Below are positions 28,999-37,229 of a DNA stretch of 64,000 nucleotides, piece after piece. Origin of the DNA: Corynebacterium sp. P3-F1 (GTDB lineage Bacteria; Actinomycetota; Actinomycetes; Mycobacteriales; Mycobacteriaceae); contig NZ_CP129965.1 of NCBI RefSeq assembly GCF_030503635.1, positions 558,001-622,000 of the forward strand, given 5' to 3'. Numbering within the stretch: the first letter of the stretch is position 1; the number at the start of each line of letters is the position of its first letter. A program made the position numbers and the translations under genes. A model generated the notes under the pieces. That model was not told the DNA's origin. It ran no database searches and saw nothing but the letters and a program-made list of their open reading frames with translations.

Positions 28999-30504
28999 CT
29001 ACTTGTCCGACTTCTCGGACTTGTCAGACTTTTCAGTCTTTCCGTCCTTGCTGTCTTCGTCGCCCTTGCCGGACGGGGTGAAGTTCTCGTCCGTGATGGA
29101 AATGGTCTCGCCGACCCGGTCGCGGAAATCGTCGGGCCATGCGATGACCACGTCGCCCTCCTTGAGGTCGCCGCTGGTAACGGCAATGTCGGTGTCGTTC
29201 TTTACGCCTGTTTTCACCGTGCGCTCCTCAACCGTGCCTTCGGTCGCGTCTTTGTTCTCACGGTTCAGAACGAGGACCTTGTTGCCGTCGTAGACCGCAT
29301 CGCGCGGAATGCTCAGGTGGTCGCGGTCTTCCTCCGTGATGATTTCCACGCGGGCCGAACCGCCCAGGCGCAGACCGTTGGTGTCGCCGGTGACCTCGAT
29401 CTCCACCGGGAAGTTCACCCCGGTGTCCTTTTTGTTGTTCTGGCCGCCCCCCTGCATGGCTCGCGCCGCAGCTGCTGCTCCTTGGTCGGCGCCGTCGGCC
29501 ATCGGGGCGATGCGGCGGACCTTGCCCTCGAACTTCCGGTCGCCGGTGATGGGGGTGGTGAAGACGACGCGGTTGCCTTCTTTCACGTTCGCGACATCTG
29601 TTTCACGCACGGACGCCTTGACCAGGAAGCGGGAGGTGTCGGCGATGGTCATCAGCGCGCCGCCGGCCGGCGCCCCTTCTTCCGCCTCGATCTTGGTCAC
29701 CACACCGTTGATCGGTGCCGTGACCTCGCGGTCCTGCATCTGGTACTCGAGCATGCTGGTGTCAGCCCCGCCGCCCTGTGCCATCGCCTCTTGCTGCGCC
29801 ATTGCTTCCTGCTGGGCGAGAGCCTGCTGCTGGGCCATCGCATCTGCCGCTCCCGCCGGCATCCCGCCGTCTGCGGCACCGCCGGCCATCTCAGCCTGCT
29901 GCTGGAATGCCTGCTGCGCTTCCTGAGCACCCTGGGCGCGTCCCTGTTCGTGAGCCTCATTCAGAGCCTGTTCGATCTGCTCGCGGGACGGACCTTGCGG
30001 AGCAGGTACCGGAGCGGGCGCAGGCTGCGGAGCAGGGGCGGGCCCAGGAATGATCCGTTTGAAGCAGTCCTCAATCGAGCTGCTTGCATCCGCCACGATC
30101 TTCTTCAGGTCGCCCACGGCGGTCATCTGCAGCGGTTCGCTGCCCTGGCCCTGGCTCATTAGCTGCTCGTTGGCCTGGCGCTGCGCATCGAGCTCGCGCT
30201 CGATGGAGGAGGTGTCCATGGTGACCAACAACTGGCCCTGCTTGACCTTGTCGCCCACGCCGACATGGATTTTCTCCACTGGCACGGTCAGCGTCGTGGA
30301 AATGCCCGCCTGCCGGATTGGAGCCACAGTGCCGTCGACGATAATGCTGTTGACCACTTCTTCCTTGGCCACAACATCGTATTCGCCTGCACCGAGGGAG
30401 CTGCCGTCGTCATTGCCTCCGTCGCCGCCGATACCGCACGCCGTTGCGAAGAACAGGGTCGAAGCAACAGCGAGCGATGCCCCTGTTTTACGGAAAGCTG
30501 ACAC
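28999..30504 (-). CDS. MacA/HlyD-like periplasmic adaptor lipoprotein
   Basis: A 501-residue secreted protein. The signal peptide ends at an atypical lipobox ATAC with C23. Residues 50-110 form the first biotinyl-lipoyl half (VPVEKIHVGVGDKVKQGQLL). The second half (VTAPINGVVTKIEAEEGAPAGG, about 277-300) and beta-barrel follow. Between them, where MacA has a long coiled hairpin, lies a Pro/Ala-rich hinge and a Gln/Ala/Met-rich run with repeats of AQQEAMAQ. The acidic, Lys-rich C-terminus is low-complexity. It should link the ABC pair encoded downstream to the outer envelope. Confidence 0.87.
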   Translation of the reverse strand: MSAFRKTGASLAVASTLFFATACGIGGDGGNDDGSSLGAGEYDVVAKEEVVNSIIVDGTVAPIRQAGISTTLTVPVEKIHVGVGDKVKQGQLLVTMDTSSIERELDAQRQANEQLMSQGQGSEPLQMTAVGDLKKIVADASSSIEDCFKRIIPGPAPAPQPAPAPVPAPQGPSREQIEQALNEAHEQGRAQGAQEAQQAFQQQAEMAGGAADGGMPAGAADAMAQQQALAQQEAMAQQEAMAQGGGADTSMLEYQMQDREVTAPINGVVTKIEAEEGAPAGGALMTIADTSRFLVKASVRETDVANVKEGNRVVFTTPITGDRKFEGKVRRIAPMADGADQGAAAAARAMQGGGQNNKKDTGVNFPVEIEVTGDTNGLRLGGSARVEIITEEDRDHLSIPRDAVYDGNKVLVLNRENKDATEGTVEERTVKTGVKNDTDIAVTSGDLKEGDVVIAWPDDFRDRVGETISITDENFTPSGKGDEDSKDGKTEKSDKSEKSDK

Positions 30505-30548
30505 GTTTCGTCTCCTCGATTAGGACCGGTAAATAACATTCAATAACC

Positions 30549-31115
30549 TTACACGCTCCCGCGGGTGCACCGATAGGTCGATTCTCGGGCTTCCAGCTCG
30601 ACTGGACGCACACCAAAGGCACCCCACACCGCGTCTGGGGGGAGGGCCTCAAGAGCGGCGATTCCGGGATTATGCGCTGCGGTTCGGAGCACGTCGCCGG
30701 TGTCGCGCACGATCGCCCCAACCACTTGGTCACCCGCTGCAAGCTGGATATTCTCAGTGCGGTCGCGGCCCTGAGAGGGTTCCCCGGAGGGTTTCGGTGC
30801 CGCCTCAGCAGGAGTCACCGCGTTCACGCGCGCGAACGGTTCCAGCACTTTCGATGCTTCCGCGGGGGCAAGCACATCTGCGAAGGTCACGAGCGCGAAA
30901 ACCGGTTCCGCTGCGGGTGCTGCCGACACGGAATAGTCGGCGCGCGCCGTGTATTCCCTGTAACTCTCCCCGGTTACCTGCCCAAGCTGATCGCCCCGGG
31001 GCACAGGTTCGAACCTTGTGGCGTCGCCGAGCGAAGAGATCAGGGCGGCAAGCAGACCTGTGAGCACTGCAACGGCGACAAACGTCACCCTGGCACCGAA
31101 TTCACGCCGGCTCAT
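30549..31115 (-). CDS. Membrane-anchored secreted protein of unknown function
   Basis: A 188-residue protein starting at ATG 31115, which overlaps the pseudouridine-synthase stop by four bases (ATGA). One N-terminal helix ([20 protein letters not shown]) could be an uncleaved anchor or signal. The rest is an extracytoplasmic domain with a Pro/Ser-rich middle ([16 protein letters not shown]). I recognise no family. It is the last gene of lspA-rluD-this gene, and 44 bp separate its stop from the MacA-like start downstream. Confidence 0.65.
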   Translation of the reverse strand: MSRREFGARVTFVAVAVLTGLLAALISSLGDATRFEPVPRGDQLGQVTGESYREYTARADYSVSAAPAAEPVFALVTFADVLAPAEASKVLEPFARVNAVTPAEAAPKPSGEPSQGRDRTENIQLAAGDQVVGAIVRDTGDVLRTAAHNPGIAALEALPPDAVWGAFGVRPVELEARESTYRCTRGSV

Positions 31116-32026
31116 CCGCGAAGCGTATCCACGGCGCGCTGCAGGTCCTCCGGGTACGGGGAGGAAACCTCCATCCACTTCCCCGTGCCCGGATGAGTGA
31201 AGCCGAGAGTGGTTGCGTGGAGCCACTGGCGGGTCAGTTCCAGCCGCTTGGTCAAAGTGGGATCGGAGCCGTACATCGGGTCGCCCACGCACGGGTGCCC
31301 CACAGACGACATGTGGACGCGGATCTGGTGGGTGCGGCCGGTTTCCAGGTGCACCTCGAGCAGGCTCGCCTCCCGGAACGCCTCGAGCACCTCGTAGTGA
31401 GTGACAGAATGACGCCCGCCCTGGGTGACCGCGAATTTCCAGCCCGACGAGGGATGACGGCCGATCGGGGCATCGATCGTGCCCACGATCGGATCGGGCA
31501 AGCCTTGGACGACGGCATGATAAGTCTTCTCCACCGTGCGTTCCTTGAAAGCCCGTTTGAGCACCGAGTACCCCGGGATAGAATTAGCCACGACCATGAC
31601 CCCTGAGGTACCCACGTCGAGGCGCTGAACAATCCCCTTGCGCTCGGGCGGGCCTGCGTCGGGCAGTTGAAAACCCATGGCCACCAAGCCGCCGACGACA
31701 GTCGGGCCCTCCCAGCCGAGGGTCGGGTGGGCGGCCACACCCACCGGCTTATCCACGACAATGACATCCTCGTCGTCGTAAAGCACCTCCAGCCCCTCCA
31801 CCGGTTCTTCCTTGGGCATGGGCACTGACCTGGGTTCGGGCAAAGTCACCTCAAGGGTTTGTCCGGGGGTGAGGCGGGCGGATTTGGGGGCCACCGTCCC
31901 GTCGACAAGCACGTCGAGCTCTGCCGCGACGGAGCGGGACACGCCAAAGACCTTGGCCACAGCGGCGTCGACACGCATGCCGTCGAGCCCCTCTGGAACC
32001 GTGATCGACCTGTACCCGCTGGTCAT
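31112..32026 (-). CDS. rluD: RluA/RluD-family 23S rRNA pseudouridine synthase
   Basis: A 304-residue protein with an N-terminal S4-like domain (residues 15-70, [20 protein letters not shown]) and a catalytic domain. The catalytic aspartate is D137 in [34 protein letters not shown] is the second family motif. It isomerises uridines in ribosomal RNA. The gene overlaps lspA by four bases (ATGA). The lspA-rluD pairing is common in bacteria, so the exact modified position (RluD-type) is inferred from context and length. Confidence 0.92.
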   Translation of the reverse strand: MTSGYRSITVPEGLDGMRVDAAVAKVFGVSRSVAAELDVLVDGTVAPKSARLTPGQTLEVTLPEPRSVPMPKEEPVEGLEVLYDDEDVIVVDKPVGVAAHPTLGWEGPTVVGGLVAMGFQLPDAGPPERKGIVQRLDVGTSGVMVVANSIPGYSVLKRAFKERTVEKTYHAVVQGLPDPIVGTIDAPIGRHPSSGWKFAVTQGGRHSVTHYEVLEAFREASLLEVHLETGRTHQIRVHMSSVGHPCVGDPMYGSDPTLTKRLELTRQWLHATTLGFTHPGTGKWMEVSSPYPEDLQRAVDTLRG

Positions 32027-32601
32027 GCCCGCTCCTTTCCCTCGTCGTCCGCGTCTTTAGCGAGGAAAAGCGTGTCTTCGTCCGCGATAAACAGCGTGAG
32101 AATGAACACGGCCACACCGATATTGATCGCGGTGTCGGCGAGGTTGAACACGGCGAAATCACCGACCGAAATGTAGTCGACGACATGACCGAACCAGAAC
32201 CCCGGCGGGCGGAACAGACGGTCAATGAGGTTGCCCAGAGCCCCACCGGCAATGAGAGCGAGACCGACAGCAGCCCAACGGACGCGGAGACGAGGCGCTG
32301 CTATCAGCGCGCCGACCACGAACGCCAGTTGGATGGCGGTGATCAGCCCGGTGAGGTTCTGGCCCATGGAGAAGGCTGCGCCGGAATTGAATACCAGGAG
32401 CCACCGGAACCAGTCACCAATGACTGGGACGGGCTCCCCCGGGGTCAGGGTGGTGAGCATAATCTGCTTAATCGCCTGGTCCGCGACTGCAATAGAGATC
32501 ATGATGCCCGCGACCAGTGCGAGATGCCTGCGGCGGGCGGCGCGGGAACCGCTGGGGCCTTCGGTCCCGCTGGAAGACCCCTTGGAGTACGTGGTGCTCA
32601 T
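32023..32601 (-). CDS. lspA: Lipoprotein signal peptidase
   Basis: A 192-residue aspartyl protease with four membrane helices. The catalytic aspartates are D142 ([11 protein letters not shown]) and D156 (NLADTAIN). [10 protein letters not shown] (71-80) and GNLIDRL (123-129) are family motifs. It removes signal peptides from prolipoproteins after Lgt, whose gene starts at the left end of the window. A 25-residue Ser/Arg-rich cytoplasmic extension precedes helix 1. It diverges from a lipoprotein gene with a 44-bp gap. Confidence 0.96.
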   Translation of the reverse strand: MSTTYSKGSSSGTEGPSGSRAARRRHLALVAGIMISIAVADQAIKQIMLTTLTPGEPVPVIGDWFRWLLVFNSGAAFSMGQNLTGLITAIQLAFVVGALIAAPRLRVRWAAVGLALIAGGALGNLIDRLFRPPGFWFGHVVDYISVGDFAVFNLADTAINIGVAVFILTLFIADEDTLFLAKDADDEGKERA

Positions 32602-32645
32602 CGTCGCCTTACTGTAGTCGTTTCCCCGTGATGTAGGTTCAATGT

Positions 32646-33515
32646 GTGAGCTTTAGGTATCTCCCAGCAATCATGACCGCGGTCGTGCTGAGCCTCACCG
32701 CGACTCTTTCCGCGTGCTCGTCGCAGGATTCCGATCCGTTCGCGGAGATCCCCGCTTTCGATGTCGACCCGGGGCGGGTGACGCTCGTCGAAGCGGGAGC
32801 GGGCGAGAAGACGGTCCTCGCTTACTCCACCGACGGCGTGGAGCAGCGCACCGGTGTGGAGGTAGCTACCGGGGTGTTCCAGGGCGCCGTCGCGTCGGAC
32901 AAGGTCAACCCGCAGGCCCCAGCGACCGACGGCGTGGATGAACAGGCGTTGCAGCTGGACATCTCAAGTACCGGGGAGACGACCGATGTAGTCGCTGAGG
33001 GGTTCCGCATGCGCTGGACCGCAGACCCCTCAGGGCAGATCAGCGACGTGAAGCTTCTTCCCGCCGAAGACAGTTCGGATGAGGACCGGGAGCGTCTCGA
33101 GCGAGCACTGCTCCAGGTCCTGTCCACCATGCCTGTCTTCCCGCGCGAGGAGGTGGGTGAAGGCGCGTCGTGGACTGCTTCAGCGCGCACGACGGGACAG
33201 ACGTCCATGTTCCGCACCACGACGTACACGGTGACGAAGATCGAGGGATCGACGGTCACGCTAGACCTAAATATCAGCGAGGAGCCGACAGAGAAGGAGC
33301 TCGACTTGGGGTCGGCTCCCGGCGCAGCGGCGAGCGAGAAACTCACCGCGGACGACGCGCAGACCACCTCCCAGGCGGAAATCACCGTCGATCTGACCAA
33401 ACCGATCCCCGTGGCCGGGCAGAATTCAGCAACGACACGCGTGGTCTACTCCGGCGCCAACAACGACTTCAAGGTGGTCCAGGACGTGACCACTGCTACG
33501 CGATACGGAAAATAA
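32646..33515 (+). CDS. Lipoprotein of unknown function
   Basis: A 289-residue secreted lipoprotein: signal peptide MSFRYLPAIMTAVVLSLTAT followed by lipobox LSAC with C24. It starts at GTG 32646. The mature part is Thr-, Ser- and Glu-rich and predicted beta-strand rich, without cysteines after the lipid anchor. Lengths of regular alternating strands (TTTYTVTKIEGSTVTLDLNI) suggest a beta-sandwich. I do not recognise the family. It lies divergent from lspA and 6 bp before the ABC-F gene, so the two may be co-transcribed. Confidence 0.75.
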   Translation: MSFRYLPAIMTAVVLSLTATLSACSSQDSDPFAEIPAFDVDPGRVTLVEAGAGEKTVLAYSTDGVEQRTGVEVATGVFQGAVASDKVNPQAPATDGVDEQALQLDISSTGETTDVVAEGFRMRWTADPSGQISDVKLLPAEDSSDEDRERLERALLQVLSTMPVFPREEVGEGASWTASARTTGQTSMFRTTTYTVTKIEGSTVTLDLNISEEPTEKELDLGSAPGAAASEKLTADDAQTTSQAEITVDLTKPIPVAGQNSATTRVVYSGANNDFKVVQDVTTATRYGK

Positions 33516-33521
33516 ACCACC

Positions 33522-35192
33522 ATGCCCGCTCCGCTACACATCGGACTCGACGGAATCTCTTTCACCTACCCTGACGGGCACCGGGTTCTCACGGATATTT
33601 CCTTCGCGGTGCCGTCGGGATCCGTCACCGGCTTGATCGGGGAAAATGGCTCAGGTAAGTCCACTCTGCTCGGCATCATCTCGGGCGACCTCGAACCGTC
33701 CGCCGGGACGTTGGTCACCCCACCTGTCACGGGCTTCATCGCGCAGGAGACGTCGCTGCCGTTCACCGAGCCCTCCAGCACGCTTATCGACGGTGCCGTG
33801 GACGAGCTCCGCGGTGTCGAGCGCGCCATCACAGATCTGTCCGGACAGATGGCCGAGAATCCCAATGATGACCGCCTGGCCGAACAATTCGATCTGGCGC
33901 TGGCCCGCGCCGAGAATTCCGGGGTGTGGGAGCTGGATGCCCGCATCGCGGCGGTTCTGGCTGGCCTTGGTCTGGCGAATGTGGATCTGTCCACCCCGCT
34001 GGGCGAAATGTCCGGCGGGCAGCGCCGCCGCTTCGCTCTGGCCACGCTCCTACTGCGCCCCGTCGACGCGATGGTGCTCGACGAGCCGACGAACCACCTA
34101 GACGACGAGGCAGTGGACTTCCTCGTAGGCGAACTCGAATCCTTCTCCGGCCCGGTCCTGGCGGCTTCCCACGACCGCTATTTCCTCGACGCTGTATGCG
34201 ACGGACTCGTCGACCTCGATCCCGGGCTGGGCGCGGAAGGCGGCATGGGCGAAGAGACGCGTCAAGGCGCCCGCTTCACCGGATCATTCAGTGACTATCT
34301 CACAGCGCGCGAGCAGCGCCGCCAGCGGTGGGCCACCGATTACGCCGCGCAGGAGCACGAGCGCGAACGGCTGGAAAAGGCCGCAGAGCATTCGGCTGAA
34401 GATATCTTCCACTCGCAGGAGAATAAGACTGAAACACGCACCAGCGCGAAGTTCTACGCTGACAGGGCCGCCAAGACCGTGGGCAACCGCCGCCGTGCCG
34501 CCGAGCAGCGCCTGGAGAATTTGGAGCGCTACCAGATCCCCACGCCCCCGAAACCGCTGCGCTTCGCGGGCATCCCGGAGCACACCGCGACGTCCCTGGG
34601 CGTTCCCGCGGTGATTGCCCGAGGCCTGTCGGTCCCAGACAGGCTCGCTCCGCTGGATCTCAAGGTCCAGCCCGGCGACCAACTCTTGATCGAAGGCCCA
34701 AATGGATCCGGAAAGTCGACGCTGCTGAAGATCATCGACGGTGAGCTCACCGACTATTCCGGGGAGATCATCATGCCGGAAGAAATGACCGTGGCCCGCC
34801 TCGAGCAGGACGACTCGTGGACGGATTTCTCCGTCACCGGCGCACAGCTCGTGCCGGGCATAGTGGACATGGGGTTGATGTCCACGGAGCAAGCCGCAAA
34901 GCCGCTGGCGGACCTCTCCCTCGGCCAGCGCCGACGGGTATCTCTAGGCATGATCCTGTCTTCCCCGCCGGACCTGCTGCTTCTGGACGAGCCCACTAAC
35001 CACCTCTCCTTGGCCCTCGCCGAGGAGCTCGAGGCCGCACTGGTGGATTTTCCCGGCACCGTGATCATGTCCAGCCACGACCGGTGGATCCGCCGACGGT
35101 GGCGCCAGCGCATGGCCCAGAAAGACGGACGCGCCACACTGCTCACCCTGTCCACGCTGTGGACCGAGGAAGTGTGGCGCGAAGAAAACTGA
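33522..35192 (+). CDS. ABC-F family ATPase
   Basis: A 556-residue soluble protein with two ABC cassettes and no membrane segment. Cassette 1 has Walker A GENGSGKST (40-48), signature MSGGQRRR and Walker B with LDEPTNHLDD. Cassette 2 has GPNGSGKST, signature LSLGQRRR and LDEPTNHLS. A charged linker of about 100 residues joins them. ABC-F proteins act on the ribosome as translation factors, and some protect against antibiotics. The subfamily cannot be settled from sequence alone; no exporter partner is nearby. Confidence 0.9.
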   Translation: MPAPLHIGLDGISFTYPDGHRVLTDISFAVPSGSVTGLIGENGSGKSTLLGIISGDLEPSAGTLVTPPVTGFIAQETSLPFTEPSSTLIDGAVDELRGVERAITDLSGQMAENPNDDRLAEQFDLALARAENSGVWELDARIAAVLAGLGLANVDLSTPLGEMSGGQRRRFALATLLLRPVDAMVLDEPTNHLDDEAVDFLVGELESFSGPVLAASHDRYFLDAVCDGLVDLDPGLGAEGGMGEETRQGARFTGSFSDYLTAREQRRQRWATDYAAQEHERERLEKAAEHSAEDIFHSQENKTETRTSAKFYADRAAKTVGNRRRAAEQRLENLERYQIPTPPKPLRFAGIPEHTATSLGVPAVIARGLSVPDRLAPLDLKVQPGDQLLIEGPNGSGKSTLLKIIDGELTDYSGEIIMPEEMTVARLEQDDSWTDFSVTGAQLVPGIVDMGLMSTEQAAKPLADLSLGQRRRVSLGMILSSPPDLLLLDEPTNHLSLALAEELEAALVDFPGTVIMSSHDRWIRRRWRQRMAQKDGRATLLTLSTLWTEEVWREEN

Positions 35193-35227
35193 GTGCGGCT
35201 CAGTTCAGCAGTTGCTGCACAACACTC

Positions 35228-35896
35228 TTATAGAGCCGGCGCTGGTGCGCCGCCCTGTGCAGGTGCCTGCGCCGGTGCCGGTGCACCCTGGCCGCCCTGT
35301 GCTGGTGATTCAGCCCCGGGGACCGGGGTGGCAGCGCCGCCCTGTGCTGGTGCCTCAGCCCCGTTACCGCCCTGCGCGTTGCACATTGCCGGAACCTGGT
35401 CCGGGGTCACCGTGTTGGTGATCAAGGTGCACGCCCAAGACTGGGAGAGCTTCCAGGTGTTGTCCTCGAAGATGAAGGAGACGTTCTCCGCGACGGACGG
35501 GCCCTGGTTCGGTTGGGTGAAGTTCACAGCGGCGAGAACCTCATTCGGAGCGTAGCCCGGCAGGATCGGCTCGACGACCTGGAAGTCGGCGCCGGATTCC
35601 TGCTTGGCCTGCGTCATCACGTCGAAAAGCTCGCGGGCGTTCTCACCGCCCTGAACCGTCTTCACGCGCTCCTCCATCGGAAGCTGTGGGTTCGTCGCGC
35701 GAGCCAGAACCTCGTTGAGCTGCACGGCCGTTGGCTTCTCGGCCGCCGGCGCCGCCTGCTCGGAAGCGGTGCTAGTCGCAGTGGACGTTTCCGTTTCCGT
35801 CTCGGTCTCGTCGTTCGAGCACGCCGCAAGCGTCACCGCGGCGCCGAACGCAGCCGCGAGAGCGGCGAATTTTCGTGCGTTGGTCGGTGCGTTCAT
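35228..35896 (-). CDS. MTB12-like secreted lipoprotein with Pro/Ala/Gln/Gly tail
   Basis: A 222-residue lipoprotein. The signal peptide ends in lipobox LAAC (C26), followed by a Thr/Glu repeat (ETETETSTATSTA). Residues 50-160 resemble the low-molecular-weight antigen MTB12 domain (LNEVLARATNPQLPMEERVK, then NVSFIFEDNTWKLSQSWAC). The last 45 residues are a low-complexity run of APAQGG-like units. ATG 35896 follows AAGGAG. It is convergent with the ABC-F gene and divergent from the asparaginase. The role of the family is unknown; surface exposure is likely. Confidence 0.82.
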   Translation of the reverse strand: MNAPTNARKFAALAAAFGAAVTLAACSNDETETETETSTATSTASEQAAPAAEKPTAVQLNEVLARATNPQLPMEERVKTVQGGENARELFDVMTQAKQESGADFQVVEPILPGYAPNEVLAAVNFTQPNQGPSVAENVSFIFEDNTWKLSQSWACTLITNTVTPDQVPAMCNAQGGNGAEAPAQGGAATPVPGAESPAQGGQGAPAPAQAPAQGGAPAPAL

Positions 35897-35980
35897 GTAT
35901 CTCTCCTTGATTTCAGCTAACTGGCCCAAGGTTACCGCCTACCTGCCCGCGGGCCAATCGGCGCGCCTAACCTGAACATC

Positions 35981-36910
35981 ATGAAGACTTCAGAAATCGC
36001 TGTGGTGGCCACCGGCGGGACGATCGCGTGCGAGGCCGATGATTCGGGCGCGCTGGTACCCCGCCGCACGGCTGCCCAGCTCATCGAATCCGCCGGGGTG
36101 TACGTTCCGTGCCGTCCGGTGGATGTGCGGGCCCTGGATTCCTCGTCAATGACGTTGGCGGATGTGGACGCATTGGTCGCCACCGTGCACGAACAGCTGG
36201 CAGACCCGTCTGTTGCCGGCGTCGTGGTCACCCATGGAACGGATTCGCTAGCCGAAACGGCGTTCGCCCTCGACCTGTTTCACTCCGACCCTCGCCCGAT
36301 CGTGGTTACGGGGGCGCAGCGCGCCGCCGACGCGACAGACCCTGACGGGCCGGGCAATCTCCGGGCAGCCGTGGAGTACATCGACGTGGGAGACGATCTA
36401 AGCAACGGCGTTGTCGTGGCCTTCGGCGGGCAGATCCTCCCGGCGCGCGGGCTGGTCAAGGCAGACACGCACGCCCTCGATGCGTTCCGCCCCACCGCGG
36501 AAAAGAATGCCGTCGTCCCCGTGCGGCCCGACCCGATCGCCCCTGTCACTCTGGCCGGGATGAACATTCCGGTTGTCGCCGCCTGGGCTGGCGCGGACAG
36601 CGCCGTGGTCGATGCAGTGACAGACATGGATCCCGACGGCATCGTCGTGGAAGGGATGGGGTCCGGCAACGTGTCGGAAGAGATGGGCCAAGCACTCCTG
36701 CGCGCCATCGATGCCGGGATCCCGGTTGTGCTCACCACAGTCGTGCCAGGCGGAAAAGTGGAGTTCGCGTACGGCGGTGCCGGCGGCGGCGCAACCCTAG
36801 GCGATCATGGCGCCATCCCCGCCGGGTGGTTGCGGGCCGGCCAGGCACGCATTGCGCTAGCCGCCGCTGTGTCCGCCGGTATGGACCCGCTGGCGCTTAT
36901 CGGCAGCTGA
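35981..36910 (+). CDS. ansA: L-asparaginase
   Basis: A 309-residue enzyme of the bacterial (type I/II) asparaginase family. Both catalytic threonine motifs are present: VATGGTIAC near the N-terminus and VVTHGTDSLAETA near residue 82-94. VVTGAQR and NLRAAVEYI follow as usual. It hydrolyses asparagine to aspartate and ammonia. No signal peptide is present, so a cytoplasmic location is expected. The 3' end overlaps the convergent small membrane-protein gene by 14 bp. Confidence 0.92.
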   Translation: MKTSEIAVVATGGTIACEADDSGALVPRRTAAQLIESAGVYVPCRPVDVRALDSSSMTLADVDALVATVHEQLADPSVAGVVVTHGTDSLAETAFALDLFHSDPRPIVVTGAQRAADATDPDGPGNLRAAVEYIDVGDDLSNGVVVAFGGQILPARGLVKADTHALDAFRPTAEKNAVVPVRPDPIAPVTLAGMNIPVVAAWAGADSAVVDAVTDMDPDGIVVEGMGSGNVSEEMGQALLRAIDAGIPVVLTTVVPGGKVEFAYGGAGGGATLGDHGAIPAGWLRAGQARIALAAAVSAGMDPLALIGS

Positions 36911-37229
36911 AACTCCACGCCGCCACGCCGGCGAACGCTACGGCACCGGCAAGAATGATCCACAGGCTTGCCGGCATCTTCCGGGCGCTGTCGTCCACCT
37001 TCATAGTGCCGGATTCGGCCACCATGTCCGTCCCGCTGTCAGCACCGGAGCCCGACCCCGTAACCTCACCGGCAAGAGTCTTCTCAATCCACTCCGCCTG
37101 GTCCGCCACCGGGGAGACGGCCACCTTCGGATTGCTCAGCAGATCCTCCTCGGAGGGGTTGTCTGGGTCATCGAAAAGCCCGGCGGCGGTGTCGTCGCGC
37201 GGCTTATTCTTCCCCGTTCTCCCCAGCAT
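36897..37229 (-). CDS. Small C-terminally anchored membrane protein
   Basis: A 110-residue protein with a charged, acidic cytoplasmic part (LFDDPDNPSEEDLLSNPKVA) and a single C-terminal helix (MPASLWIILAGAVAFAGVAA), a tail-anchored layout. I chose ATG 37229 (MLGRTGKNKPRDD), which overlaps the dinB stop by 26 bp. No ribosome site is visible, so translation would depend on dinB. The stop overlaps the asparaginase stop on the other strand. No known family is recognised. Confidence 0.6.
   Translation of the reverse strand: MLGRTGKNKPRDDTAAGLFDDPDNPSEEDLLSNPKVAVSPVADQAEWIEKTLAGEVTGSGSGADSGTDMVAESGTMKVDDSARKMPASLWIILAGAVAFAGVAAWSFSCR

Noticed and set aside
29760..29960. Repeated sequence units, possible DNA repeat or CRISPR-like array
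   Set aside because: The periodicity is codon-level and encodes the Gln/Ala/Met repeats of the MacA-like adaptor; there are no constant repeats with unique spacers.
28321..30162. A 613-codon open frame on the plus strand
   Set aside because: Antisense to the ABC ATPase and the MacA-like adaptor; no motif and no ribosome site.
35230..35380. GC-rich near-repeats at the end of the MTB12-like gene
   Set aside because: They encode the Ala/Pro/Gln/Gly tail of that protein, in frame, rather than a separate repeat element.
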